DNA of 64,000 nucleotides from Campanula takesimana (taxonomy: Eukaryota; Streptophyta; Magnoliopsida; Asterales; Campanulaceae): assembly GCA_026119855.1 (NCBI GenBank), contig JAOWBW010000086.1:1702407-1766406 (forward strand), read 5' to 3'. The notes under the pieces were generated by a model. It saw only the letters and a program-made list of their open reading frames with translations, did no database searches and had not been told where the DNA came from. The stretch's first letter is position 1. Each line of letters opens with the position of its first letter. Of the stretch, positions 1 through 9,646 are shown in pieces. The position numbers and the translations under genes are program-made.

Positions 1-176
1 ATTAGAAGAGGCAATTATGAACACTTTTTCAATCTCTTAGTGTAAAACATGTTTTACATAAAGAACGATTCATATGTAAAAACACATTCTACACTAGCGT
101 TAATGCAGAATGCGTTTTACATGAGAACGACTCATTGGGTATTGGTTTAGTATAGCCATTCCCAAGTCATTTTAGG
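1..176. other. Flanking sequence without a gene; diverged duplicate of the RLP 3' flank
   Basis: No coding potential is seen. The first 25 bases resemble 1895-1919, and 520-600 resembles 2040-2110. The left edge of the window therefore looks like an old, diverged copy of the sequence that lies downstream of the receptor-like protein gene. Confidence 0.4.
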
Positions 177-428
177 CAGTGGCGGAGCTACCCATGTACT
201 AAAAGGGGGCAATTGCCCCATTGCTTTTTTTTTTTAAAACAAAAATTTACTAGTGTAAAATTTACAAAAGATTGAGAGTTTAGTGCAATTTATTGAAATT
301 TGCCCCATTTGAGATAAAAGTAACAATACACTAGATTTTTTTTTTTGCCCACATTGACGAAAATACAATTAATTTTTGTTGCTGTGTATCTTTGCCCCTA
401 TTGACCAAAATTTCTGAACTCGCTACTG
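177..428. mobile_element. hAT-type MITE with perfect 8-bp target-site duplication
   Basis: A 252-bp non-coding element begins CAGTGGCGGAGCT and ends GAACTCGCTACTG, which are imperfect terminal inverted repeats. It is flanked on both sides by the same 8 bases, attttagg (169-176 and 429-436). An 8-bp duplication and a CAGTG terminus fit the hAT superfamily. There is no transposase inside, so it would depend on an enzyme supplied elsewhere. The TIRs are diverged but the TSD is perfect. Confidence 0.8.
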
Positions 429-733
429 ATTTTAGGATTAGGGTTTTATTGCTGTTGACTTATGCTGTCAATATTAGTTAAAGAGGGAGATTGGCATGGC
501 AAACCGATCAAATTATTTGACTCTATTCTTGAATAATGAAACTCCATAACTAGACTGTTTACTTATCTTTTATTACACAATACAACATCAAAGGTACAAG
601 CACTTGGTTTTACACAAACAACTTGACATAGAAAAAGAAAAACTAGACCTGACGTTTGAGAGCTGACTACCGAGAGGCTTCTTAGTTTGGCATGTCAAGT
701 CCTAATGATTTTATTTTTTGCTTATGATAAGAA
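429..733. other. Intergenic stretch with a small RLP fragment
   Basis: No gene is seen. Positions 645-666 nearly match the RLP coding sequence near 4630-4652, with two mismatches, so a shred of a second RLP copy is embedded here. The rest is AT-rich and resembles the RLP 3' flank near 2000-2110. Confidence 0.4.
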
Positions 734-1073
734 ATGTCTGAATTTTATCCTCAAGATTTTTGTGCTACAGAGTTATTTTTGCTGAAGAGACAATTAGAGA
801 CTTAGATTAAGGATGTACGATCCAATAATAAGTTTCAAAATTTGAAAGAGATTTATGATCTTGCAAAGACGTTGATCAACACTAGAAAGCACCAAACATA
901 CCCTTATGTTAATTTGTTGATCACTTTGGCATTGGTACTTCCATTTGCAACAACTTCAGTCAAATCTACAATGTGTTATAAAGAATAATCACAGTGCAAT
1001 CGTATGGGACACCAATGGATAAATGATTGTTAGTTGTGTATCTTGAGCTTGATATGTTCAATGTAGGTGACAA
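734..1073 (+). pseudogene. hAT transposase C-terminus remnant (ZMYM1/TTF-type dimerisation region)
   Basis: Read in one frame from 734, this matches the end of plant hAT transposases of the TTF-zinc-finger/ZMYM1-like group. It shows a FYPQDF-like segment, a QLE segment followed by DVRSN, a NLKEIYDLAKTL segment, a YP..NLLITLALVLP segment, and an RMG.QWINDC segment near the end. Several in-frame stops (near 805, 987 and 1029) and the loss of the upstream catalytic part make it a dead fragment. The CCGG-rich MITE at 1075 is inserted immediately after it. Family assignment is from memory of the conserved pattern. Confidence 0.65.
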
Positions 1074-1074
1074 G

Positions 1075-1339
1075 TAGGGATGACCAAACCGGCCCGGAAC
1101 CGGACCGGAAAAGCTTGGAACCGGAGCAAACCGGGGAGTAAACCGGAACCGCAAGTCATCCGGGCCGGTTACGGTTCACATAAATGGCGAACCGGACCGG
1201 ACATAAAATCTCTTGTTTTTCAATAATTTTAAAGGGGGGACCGGAACCGGACCGGATTGTGCCAACCGGAACCGGGGTAAGCGCGGGTCGGTTCAGGGTC
1301 ACATATATGCCGAACCGGAACCGGTTTTGGCCATCCCTA
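1075..1339. mobile_element. CCGG-rich hAT-type MITE, 8-bp TSD
   Basis: A 265-bp element with terminal inverted repeats TAGGGATGACCAAACCGG at the left and the complementary CCGGTTTTGGCCATCCCTA at the right. It is flanked by a perfect 8-bp duplication, gtgacaag (1067-1074 and 1340-1347). The interior is packed with AACCGGAACCGG-type palindromic blocks, so the whole element can fold back on itself. It is inserted into the hAT transposase remnant. TSD length and termini point to hAT mobilisation. Confidence 0.85.
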
Positions 1340-1347
1340 GTGACAAG

Positions 1348-1468
1348 GAGTTTTTTTTTTTTTCTTCCAATAGGTTAGAAAGGAAATGGATCAAGCCAAC
1401 ATCTATATGGTCTTACACTGAGTAATGCGAGTATTACACATGTCTTTTATGCGTATGCTTTTTGTGCA
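1348..1468. other. Spacer with T-run
   Basis: A run of T follows the MITE, then short sequence continuing toward the RLP fragment. No feature is supported. Confidence 0.4.
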
Positions 1469-1723
1469 GACTATTTAGTGATAGTATGGCAAGGTAGAAA
1501 GCTTGAAATTGGAACTAATTTCAGACTACTGAAGCTCATTGATATCTCGAGCAATAACTTGAGTGGAGATATTCCTGATGTAATAACACAGTTGTTAGCA
1601 CTCAACTTATCCACAAATGTATTACAAGGCAATGTTCCTCAAAACATTGGTCAGCTGAAGTCAATTCAGTCTCTCAATTTATTTGGAAACAGATTTTCTG
1701 GAAAGATATTAGCCACTTATTGA
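1469..1723 (+). pseudogene. RLP fragment: C-terminal leucine-rich repeats
   Basis: About 85 codons encode the last extracellular LRRs of an RLP. The segment before the repeats contains WQGR.LE, then come two LRRs with LIDISSNNLSGDIP and QSLNLFGNRFSGKI cores, and a TGA ends the frame. It is closely similar to 2865-3085 of the minus-strand RLP in this window but lies in the opposite orientation, tail to tail. It lacks signal peptide, capping domain, transmembrane segment and tail, so it is a truncated paralogue, not a gene. Confidence 0.85.
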
Positions 1724-2455
1724 GAATGTAAGAGGCATATTTCTATACTACAAAAGGCACTTTTCAACCCTAGGAAAGGCGGTCTTAACACTACCTCTAA
1801 AAGTGTCCGTTTGAGTGTATAAAATTGTCTGTTTGAATATTTATAAGTGTAATATTACAACATGACTTTGTAATATTATAACAGGCACATGATAATATTA
1901 GAAAAGGCAATTGTGAAAAACAATTTTTTTTATGTGAACAAATTGTATGCATAATGAAGATGATGCTGAGGAACCGGTTGACCAAACTAACGGTATAATA
2001 AACGGAGTGAAAGGAACTCTAGTTACAAAACTTAACAGATGAATTGAAATTCATAACCAGATTGTTTATTTTGCTTTTACTACATCAAAGGTATAAGCAC
2101 TAGCCTTATACATATGGTGAAACAATCTCCAAATATTTTATACAGCATTAAAAGTACAAACACTTATTGCCTTAATAGTACAAACATTTTACTCTCTAGC
2201 ACCAAGCCATGTTACCCTCCAGTCCTCTGAATTATTGAAAATATAATCTGATAACAAGTTTCTTTCTGAAACTCTCTTCTGTGCCGAATCTAATTTGCAA
2301 GAAAACAATATTTCTTCGATTCTTCTGCACATTTATTTCCCCCTTCCTAAAAAAATATATGAGAAATTAAGATGCATTAAGCCGAACTTCATACATGTTT
2401 TAAATGAAGCAAATACTAATAACAAGAATTCATGATGCAATTAGTTGGTCTTACC
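1724..2455. other. Intergenic; 3' flank of the RLP
   Basis: AT-rich sequence between the tail-to-tail RLP copies. It contains the presumed 3' UTR of the minus-strand RLP. No other gene, RNA or clear transposon end is seen. Confidence 0.5.
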
Positions 2456-5299
2456 TCAGATTCTCCGAGCTGCCATTTTCACATAGAACCAGTCCGTCAA
2501 ATAATTTGTGAATAGGAAAAAGGCGTGTCTACCACGACGATTGAGAAGCAACGCACCACATATTCCCCAGAATCCAGTAATGAAGCCTGAAGACATACCA
2601 ATGTACAACCATTTCGTAAACTCATCATCATCATTATCTCCTCCATTATCTTCACTGCTGACAATGGTAGGTGGGGATTCATCTCCAGGGCATTTTGATG
2701 CAAGTGGAGGCCCACAAAGTCCAACATTACCAATAAACTTGGATGCATCGAAGCTTTGGATTTGAGTGCCTGATGGTATTTTCCCCGAAAATTTGTTGTA
2801 CGACAGGTCAAGAAAATTTAAGGAATTCAGCTGAGACAAACTAGTAGGTAACTTACCAGAAAACCTGTTTCTAGATAAATCGAGAGACTGAATTGACTTC
2901 AGCTGACCAATTTGTTGGGGAACCTTACCCTCCAATGCATTTTTTGGATAAGTTAAGAGCTACCATTGAAACAGCTTTGTTAACTCATCAGGAATTTCTC
3001 CACTCAAGCGATTGCTCGAGAGATCAATGAGGTACAACAATCTGAGATTATTTCCAAATTCAAGCTCTCTACCTTGCCATCCTATCACTGAATGGTCCAC
3101 ATAAGTAGAAGGAAAAGAAGAGATAGATGTACCACTCCTCACAGATGTAAGAGTATAGTGATGATCGTTTCGTTCATTTCCTTTCTTAACCATGGAACTG
3201 AGATTGCTTAAACATCTAGGAATGCTTCCAAATATGTTGTTTTTAGAAAGGTCCAGGACTTGAAGTTCATTTAACTGACAAAAATTCAATGGGATGGTCC
3301 CAGAAAAATTATTTGATCGAAGACTCAATATGTAGAGCCGCGATATGTTCGTCCCTATCCAAGCAGGTACATTTCCGGTTAACTTGTTCTCTCCAACATC
3401 CAAGAAGCTCAACTGTTGACAATTTGACAAGGCCAGAGGAAGCTCACCGGAGAAGCTATTGTTGTACAAGAATAACGTCTCCAAGTGAGATAAAGATCCA
3501 ATAGAATAAGGAATTTCACCAGAAAGTCTATTGTGTGCTAAATTAACAACAAGAAGTTCCTTCAGTTTCCCCAAACAATCAGGAAGCGCACCACTTAGTA
3601 AATTATGTGAGAGGTCAAGAAAGGACAAGGCCACATCACTTAATTGGCATAAGAAATCTAGGTTTCCTACAAACCTATTCTTTGAAAGATTTATTGATTC
3701 CAAAGTTGTAGGAAACAATGGTATCGGGCCCTCAAAATTATTTGAACTCAGGTGAAAACTAGGATACCCATGAAGCTTTATTGATGATAGATCTGGTAAT
3801 ATGCCTCCAAAATTGTTTGAAGATAAATTCAAATATTCAGATTGTGTCAAAAGGTCCCACAACCATGGCGGGACGCTATCTGAAATTCCATTGCTGGAAA
3901 TATCAAGTTCGATAAAGTATTTCTGCGTTCTAATCCAATTAGGGAAACGTGGGCCAAGATTGCAAGAGCTCAAGTATAAATATATTATCTGAAAAGGGGG
4001 AGACCATTGAGGGCTTACTTTTATATGTAAGTGGTTGAGGGATAAGTCGAGATGGGTTAAGAGTGTGAGATTTGAAAAGTGAGCTTCAGAGACAATACCA
4101 GTGAGAGAGTTGGAAGAGAGATCCAAGTGCTCAAGCTGTGAGAGTGTCCCTATGTTTTTAGTTGAAGTTCCATTCAGCTGATTGTTGGATAGGGATAAAT
4201 ATATCAGGGAAGAAAACCTTATGATACCATCAGGCAATGGCCCGTAAAGTTTGTTACTGTCAACAGACAAGAACTGTAATGTAGGTGCAGAAGCACATCC
4301 GGACGTGAACAAGATGTCCAGAAAGTTGGAAAGGTTTCCACTCAAGCTGTTGTTTTGCATATCCAGCACTACCAAATTGCACAAATTTCCAAAAGAGTTG
4401 GGTATCATTCCTTGTAGAAGATTAGAAGAGAGATCAAGAGATTGAAGAGAGGGCATATAATCACCAGAAGCTTCTAAATCTTGACTTTCCAGCATGTTAC
4501 CCCGAAGATTGAGATCAACGAGGCTGCTGCTACTCAAGTTGAACAACCAGGATGATGATGTAAAACCATTAGAAGAGAGGTCAAGCTCTTTGATTGAAGT
4601 AGAAGAAGAGTTTATCAAAGAAGAAGGAGACCTGACCTTCGAGAGCTGACAGTTGCTTAAACTCAAGGTAGAAAGAAATGGAAGGCTCTTAATTATGTCT
4701 ACCCAATTTGTAGCTCTACTGAGGTCAACGTGATTCATATTGAGGGTTTCTAAGGAAGATAGACTAGACAACCAGTCAATGTTCTCAACAGAGAGGTTTC
4801 CGCCATTGTTAGAATCAGAGGAGAGACGAAGATAATTCAAGTTGGAAAGGTTTCCAAGTTGTGATGGAATAATTCCACCGAAGTTGCAGGAAGTGAGGCC
4901 AAGGTGTTGTAATTTGGTGAAGGAGCCAAAAAACCTGGGGATAGGCCTATTTTCAAATCTATAGAACTAAGGTCCAGAAAAGTCAATTCCTGCATATAAG
5001 CAATGAGGGATTAGCTTCACCTTGGACATCATTGAACCCCCAAGATCAAGTTTGATTACATGACCAGTTTGATTGCTGCACTCGACTCCACTCCATTTGC
5101 AGCAATCTTTGTTGCTCCACGAAGGGAGGAAACCCGATTCATCTTTAAGAGTAAGGCCAGCTCTGAAAGTAAGAAGTGCTTGTCTCTCCTTCTCCATGCA
5201 ACGAACGACTTCATTAGAACCATTTTTATAACTAAGGGAGGAGGGTACTAACACACTCACACATAACAAAAGTAGAAGAAGAAAGACGCCCAACAACAT
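2456..5299 (-). pseudogene. Leucine-rich-repeat receptor-like protein (EIX/Cf-type RLP), frame-broken
   Basis: This encodes a cell-surface immune-type receptor without a kinase. Family members sit in the plasma membrane and signal through partner kinases such as SOBIR1. The ATG at 5299 gives a hydrophobic signal peptide (about residues 1-26). Then come an N-terminal cap with CCKWSGVEC, a long run of LxxLxLSxNxxxGxIP repeats, an acidic juxtamembrane stretch, one membrane segment containing GFITGFWGICGALLL, and a short tail ending MAARRI. The GFWG-type membrane segment is typical of EIX-like RLPs. An in-frame TAG lies at 2960-2962. Single-base frame slips are visible near 5005, 4957, 2973 and 2947 (the last in a run of A). 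The pairs compensate, so all three open segments share one frame. This is either a young pseudogene or assembly error. Confidence 0.85.
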
Positions 5300-5360
5300 G
5301 ATGAATGAAACAATAAACACAAAGGACTAATTGGTTATAATTAATCTTGTGATCGATCAC

Positions 5361-5374
5361 ATATATATAAATAA
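5361..5374 (-). promoter_or_regulatory. Candidate TATA box of the RLP gene
   Basis: On the minus strand a TTATTTATATATAT run lies about 60 bases upstream of the RLP ATG at 5299. The palindrome gatcgatc (5351-5358) sits just inside it. Position and composition fit a plant TATA box. The same block is duplicated at 6510. Confidence 0.45.
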
Positions 5375-5432
5375 GTAGAAAGCAACTACTCCCTCCTTCT
5401 TGAACTTATGCTTTTTGACTTGACTTTATATA
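5361..5432. repeat. Direct repeat, copy 1 (RLP promoter-proximal)
   Basis: This block contains tataaataagtagaaagca, then ctactccctcct, then a gaacttatgctttttgactt stretch. It recurs almost unchanged at 6510-6583. The two copies bracket about 1.1 kb of MITE-rich sequence. Confidence 0.75.
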
Positions 5433-5572
5433 CTCCCTCTGTTCCATCACAAGTGCTACCAACTTGTGGGGCACAATAATTAAGAAAAAGTTATTGGATG
5501 TGTGGTAGAAAATGAAGAGAGAGAATGAGTGAGATAAATAGTAGTGTTGGTTGAATAAAATGAGCGGTGGAT
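5433..5572. mobile_element. Truncated CTCCCTC-ended MITE
   Basis: It begins CTCCCTCTGTTCCATCACAA after a TA and matches, in inverse orientation, the right half of the complete MITE at 6703-6985. Shared features are the ataattaagaaaa block and the gtgtggtagaaaatgaagag block. The other terminus is missing. Confidence 0.65.
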
Positions 5573-6141
5573 GCTTATGTAAATACTTGTGTTTTCTAGG
5601 AGGTAATGAAAGCATAGTTGAAGTTGTGGATAATGGTTGGTAGTCTCGTAAAGATGGATTTTTAGTCTATATGGTGCCACTTTGTCTTTTTGACAATTGA
5701 GTGGGTTGGTTAGATAAAAGTGGTGTTGACTTACTTTGTCGCGCATCCATCATTGCTTGAAGAAATTAAGATTGTGTGGGCCGCGTGTAAGTACAAGTCC
5801 AACTGCTATGTTTTCCTTCCACACTGATATTTCGTCTTAGGATGCTTCCTCTGTACAAGGGGATGTCTCAGATGACACCATTAACAATATTATCAATATC
5901 AAATTTTAGATTTTCATTAACATACCTAAACTAACTTAAAATTATTGCTCAAATTTATTCGTGTGTTATTGTTGGAACAATATTTTGAGGAAGGAGTGGT
6001 GAAATTACTCCTCAAAGCAATTGGTAAAGTGACCCTCGAAGACTTCAAGTCAACTGTCAACCTATAACATCTCGGACCCCTCATTGTAGAGTCTAAATTC
6101 TTCCCATAATGACTCCTCAAAAGAAAACACATAAAAAAGTA
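5573..6141. other. Intergenic, no gene seen
   Basis: AT-rich sequence upstream of the RLP. No open frame or RNA gene is supported. Confidence 0.4.
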
Positions 6142-6250
6142 CTCCCTCCGTCCCGAACTAAGGTTTTTAGTTTGACATTACCGAAGATTAAAAAACAAAA
6201 AGTAAATGTTATGAGTATGAAAAGTGAAGAAAGAGAAAGTAGGAGAGATA
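6142..6250. mobile_element. Partial Stowaway-type MITE end
   Basis: CTCCCTCCGTCCCGAACTAA follows a TA dinucleotide at 6140-6141, as in Stowaway-type MITEs. No matching right terminus is found before the next element begins at 6253, so it is a fragment. Confidence 0.5.
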
Positions 6251-6252
6251 TA

Positions 6253-6507
6253 CTCCCTCTGTCCCATTTTAAACTTCAAAGTCAAGCAAATTTTGTCAAC
6301 TTCATTGCACTTTGACTATTGATTTAGAGAAATTTGATTATCATATTGAAAAACTAAAAGTTACTTATGAGAATATTGATAATGGTGACTCGAAACAATT
6401 TTAAAATTTTTATAAGATAATTAATTATATTATAAGTGTTTAGTCAAAGTACAAATAAGTTGACAAATTTTCTTTTGACTTTAAAGTTTAAAATGGGACG
6501 GAGGGAG
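6253..6507. mobile_element. Complete Stowaway-type MITE, TA TSD
   Basis: A 255-bp element. The left end reads CTCCCTCTGTCCCATTTTAA and the right end is its complement, TTAAAATGGGACGGAGGGAG. The inverted repeats extend about 30 bp. TA flanks both ends (6251-6252, 6508-6509). Termini and TA duplication fit the Tc1/mariner Stowaway group. Confidence 0.85.
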
Positions 6508-6509
6508 TA

Positions 6510-6583
6510 TATATAAATAAGTAGAAAGCAGCTACTCCCTCCTTCCCTCCCATTTGAACTTATGCTTTTTGACTTGACTTTAT
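6510..6583. repeat. Direct repeat, copy 2
   Basis: Second copy of the block at 5361-5432, with a few extra bases in the ctccctcctt stretch. It lies directly against the MITE at 6253-6507. Confidence 0.75.
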
Positions 6584-6702
6584 TTATGTTTTAATCATTA
6601 TTTACTAAATGTCCGTGCTAATGTCACAAAGTTCCAGCTATTTATATTGGGACTCATAAATTTTTAAATTGGCTTTCATAAACATTCAAACCAACTCATA
6701 TA

Positions 6703-6985
6703 CTCCCTCCGTCCCAGCACAAGTATGACTTCTTTCCCTTTTAGCCCGTCCCAAAACAATTGAGATGGCCCAAAATAGAAATGTTTTAATATATTTATAT
6801 TGAACCAACCCCACCATTTAACCCCACTCATTCTCTCTCTTCATTTTCCACCACTCAATTTATTCAACCAACACTACTATTTACCCCACTCAACCCCCCT
6901 CTTCATTTTCTACCACACATACACTACTTTTCTCTTAATTATTATGCCCACACCTCTAGTCCTACTTGTGTTGGGACGGAGGGAG
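6703..6985. mobile_element. Complete CTCCCTCC-ended MITE, TA TSD
   Basis: A 283-bp element starting CTCCCTCCGTCCCAGCACAA and ending with the complement, TTGTGTTGGGACGGAGGGAG (one mismatch). It is flanked by TA at 6701-6702 and 6986-6987. It carries two internal direct repeats around a caaccaacactactatttac-type block. It is the parent type of the truncated copy at 5433. Confidence 0.85.
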
Positions 6986-7073
6986 TATTAAGTGTCACTG
7001 GGTTGAATAGTTTTAGTGTGTGTTTAAAAAGTGTTAGTGTGTTAGAAAATGGCAGTGTGTGAGTACAAAAAAA

Positions 7074-7173
7074 NNNNNNNNNNNNNNNNNNNNNNNNNNN
7101 NNNNNNNNNNNNNNNNNNNNNNNNNNNNNNNNNNNNNNNNNNNNNNNNNNNNNNNNNNNNNNNNNNNNNNNNN
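7074..7173. other. Assembly gap (100 N)
   Basis: Exactly 100 N, a common placeholder for a gap of unknown size. The first resolved bases after it (tatctaca, then the primer-binding site) are the last bases of an LTR. The gap therefore hides the 5' LTR of element T1 and the left insertion junction. Confidence 0.95.
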
Positions 7174-7182
7174 TATCTACAG

Positions 7183-7200
7183 TGGCGACTCCGCTGGGGA
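7183..7200 (+). promoter_or_regulatory. Primer-binding site of T1
   Basis: TGGCGACTCCGCTGGGGA lies one base after the LTR end tatctaca. It starts with TGG, the complement of the tRNA CCA end, and is identical to the T3 PBS (56958-56975, minus). The primer tRNA is probably an arginine-type tRNA, but I cannot confirm the isoacceptor. Confidence 0.85.
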
Positions 7201-7274
7201 AGATTTAGAGGTTAAACTTGCGTTGTTAACTTTGGTGTTCTTATTACTGTTTTCTGGGCATCTGGTAATAAGGG

Positions 7275-7535
7275 TAGGAAGCGCGCGCCTCTGGCCCCCT
7301 TGGCCTAAAGCGCGCGCGTCCGACCCCAATTACCAGAATCGCCCGTCTTCCTTCTTGTCCTTCCATTCCATGTTTCTGTGCTAACAAATTCTGCAGGGGA
7401 AAGCATTTTTATTTAGGGTCAAGGCAATCCTTGAACCCGCTGATTTACAGGTTGTCACCCAGATACGGGCGCCTCTGCCCCTCTTTGTCTAACGCGCGCG
7501 CCTCCCGAGTAGGCATCCTAATGCGCGCGCTTCTG
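7275..7535 (+). repeat. GCGCGCGC boxes in the T1 leader
   Basis: Four near-identical alternating GC blocks occur here (near 7281, 7311, 7493 and 7522), each followed by CTC, GTCC or TTC. Similar blocks recur in the T1 3' LTR near 13770 and 13795. The surrounding sequence is far less GC-rich. Confidence 0.7.
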
Positions 7536-8409
7536 GGCATTTTCCAGAAACATAACACTGCACAGAACAGAGTGGTTTTGACAGTGTGTGGGCACCGGGC
7601 CTGCACAAAACAGTTTTTACTTACTGTTTATTTTTATCGGTCACACGGGTGATTCGAAAGTTGTAATTATGTGATTATTTGTTTTTTTATTTCTTTGAAA
7701 AAAAAAAAAAAATTTGTCACTTGTTAGACCTCACACTACTCGCACAATTCCTATCAATTGCTCACAATCGAGTCGCACAAGTCCAACCCCAAAACCCGTC
7801 GAGGCCCGTCCTAGAAAGTTTCAAGCTCCACTCGACTTGGCTCTTTCGAAGCGGTAAACCTCAGCCCGTGGCGTAGTTCATGACTACATGCCGGGGGTGA
7901 CCTTTAAGCCTCATATTCAAGCCGAGCACAAGCCACACAATTCTAGTCTAGGGTCTAACACTCCGTGACCAAGTCGGTTTTTCATGTGCCGAGATTTCCC
8001 TAAACTAATGTCTTCAAATCATACATGCCAACTTGTTGCAATGGACGAAATAAAACTCCGTCCCCAAAAGTGGCTATCTTGGACGAAATAAAAAATCCGT
8101 CCCCGCATGTATGATTTACTACATTAATTTAGTTTAATCCCGTCACATGTAGGTATCACAAGCGTGTGGTGGAATCCGATGAGTATATGGGACCGCGAGA
8201 AGGTCTATATACTAGTGTGACGATTCCACTATTTTTTCTAGAACCCCAAAAAGGACTCCGTCCTTCCGACTTTGTAAATAAAAAAAAAATAAAAAAAGTC
8301 ATTTTTCTCTATGTGGTTGAGTCTTTTTCCTGTTTGTGGGTTTAATCATATTACTCAAAGGTGTTTGTGGGGCCAACCTAAGATCAACCGTGTTCTTCCA
8401 ATAGGTCCA
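7536..8409 (+). other. T1 leader, non-coding
   Basis: No gene is seen. A 40-base direct repeat built on ggacgaaataaaa...tccgtcccc occurs twice near 8044-8105, and there are A-runs. It is the 5' leader of the T1 transcript. Confidence 0.6.
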
Positions 8410-9021
8410 ATGGCTTCCAACGGCAACAACAACAACGGTGGAAATGATTTCGTGTCCAACGAAGGGTTACTCAACATAATGAAATCAATGGGGGAACAAA
8501 TGGATAGGATTGTCGAGGATGCCCGCCGTAAAGACAATTTGTGGCAAGCCCGTTTCGATATCGACAAGAGGATTCACAAAGAAGAGGTTTCCGAACTCAA
8601 GGCCCGTCTTGATCATGAAAGAAGAATTCACAAGGAAGAGGTTTCCGAACTCAAAGCCCGTTTGCAAGAGCTCACCGACAGCAAAGCAAAGTTCAATGAT
8701 AAAGCATGCTCAAGTGGCCCGACCCTCAAAAGCTACAAAGGTACCACCAACAACCGAGTTTTCACTCCTCTCCTAGGAGTAACCCAAGCCGAGGCATTTG
8801 AAACTTTGGTGGCAGGTGGGAAGGTCAAACCTTTGGAAGGGTACAAGCCGAAGGCGATACTGAAGAATCATGCACATAGTGAATGGTGCGGGTACCACAA
8901 GCATAGTGGCCACACTACCGAAGGGTGCTTCCTTCTCCGAAACATCATCCAAGATTTTATCGACAACGGCGAATTTACCGTGGGTGAAGAGAAACTCATC
9001 AAAGAAGTGGCTTGGTTTTGA
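8410..9021 (+). CDS. gag: T1 gag-like protein with CHHC knuckle
   Basis: 203 residues from the ATG at 8410, chosen because the upstream extension is not gag-like. The N-terminus is Asn/Gly-rich. A predicted coiled coil (about residues 35-90) contains a tandem duplication of RIHKEEVSELKARL. Near residue 160 is a zinc-knuckle-like C-x2-H-x4-H-x4-C motif (CGYHKHSGHTTEGC), the variant also seen in T2 and T3, in place of classical CCHC. Gag coats the RNA in retrotransposon particles. This protein is far shorter than a full Tat gag and seems to lack most of the capsid part. Its frame is open, unlike most other coding regions here. It could be a stand-alone RNA-binding helper protein. Confidence 0.7.
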   Translation: MASNGNNNNGGNDFVSNEGLLNIMKSMGEQMDRIVEDARRKDNLWQARFDIDKRIHKEEVSELKARLDHERRIHKEEVSELKARLQELTDSKAKFNDKACSSGPTLKSYKGTTNNRVFTPLLGVTQAEAFETLVAGGKVKPLEGYKPKAILKNHAHSEWCGYHKHSGHTTEGCFLLRNIIQDFIDNGEFTVGEEKLIKEVAWF

Positions 9022-9386
9022 AATGGGGCTTCAACAAAGAGGACGACGACAACAATCTCCGTTTCTCTTTCTCTACCTAGTAGTAGGAATAAAAAAAAAA
9101 AAGAGTCAAAAGTCCTCTTTTTGTGTGCATTAATGTTTTCTCTCGTCCCATGATAAGTGTCGAGTCTTCTTATCAAATAAAAGTCGTTCTTGTCCTTATA
9201 CACTCTTCCAAGTTGTTCGATCTAATTCTTGACAAAATGATGAAAAGATGTCTAAACAAGTTTTAGAACAAGGCCATCACTTGAACGCCTAGGGGCTAAA
9301 CATCGACGCCAACATCAACGACGAATCCAAGACAAACAAGGTGGAGCAACAATCATGAAGAAGTCAAGCAAAGTTTCAAAGGGGGA

Positions 9387-9417
<31 letters not shown>

Positions 9418-9421
9418 CTCG

Positions 9422-9448
9422 CTAGGTTGAACCATCAAATCAACCTAG
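9422..9448 (+). other. GNRA-hairpin family, copy 1 (variant loop)
   Basis: A perfect 8-bp stem CTAGGTTG/CAACCTAG encloses an 11-base loop lacking the CCC-GNRA-GGG core. It keeps the conserved 3' neighbour GCAAAA. It lies 400 bases after gag in T1. Confidence 0.55.
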
Positions 9449-9464
9449 GCAAAAGTTAGAGCAC

Positions 9465-9495
<31 letters not shown>

Positions 9496-9588
9496 CCCCT
9501 CAATCAAAGAAGATCAACATCATCATCCACCAACAAAGGACGAAGCTACGAAGCAAAAATTCCATCACGAAGAATGGAGAATCCACAA

Positions 9589-9646
9589 GAACTACGGTGA
9601 CCTGAGCCTCTACACTGGAGGAACGTAGGCAACCTGCGGGTCGGTC
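9589..9646 (+). other. CTACG structured-RNA motif, copy 1 (type A, T1)
   Basis: GAACTACG starts the motif. CTACG (9592-9596) pairs with CGTAG (9624-9628). The inner stem is CCTC/GAGG (9607-9610, 9618-9621). A second hairpin ACC/GGT follows (9632-9634, 9639-9641). GACC (9599-9602) can pair with GGTC (9643-9646), which would make a pseudoknot. Confidence 0.65.
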
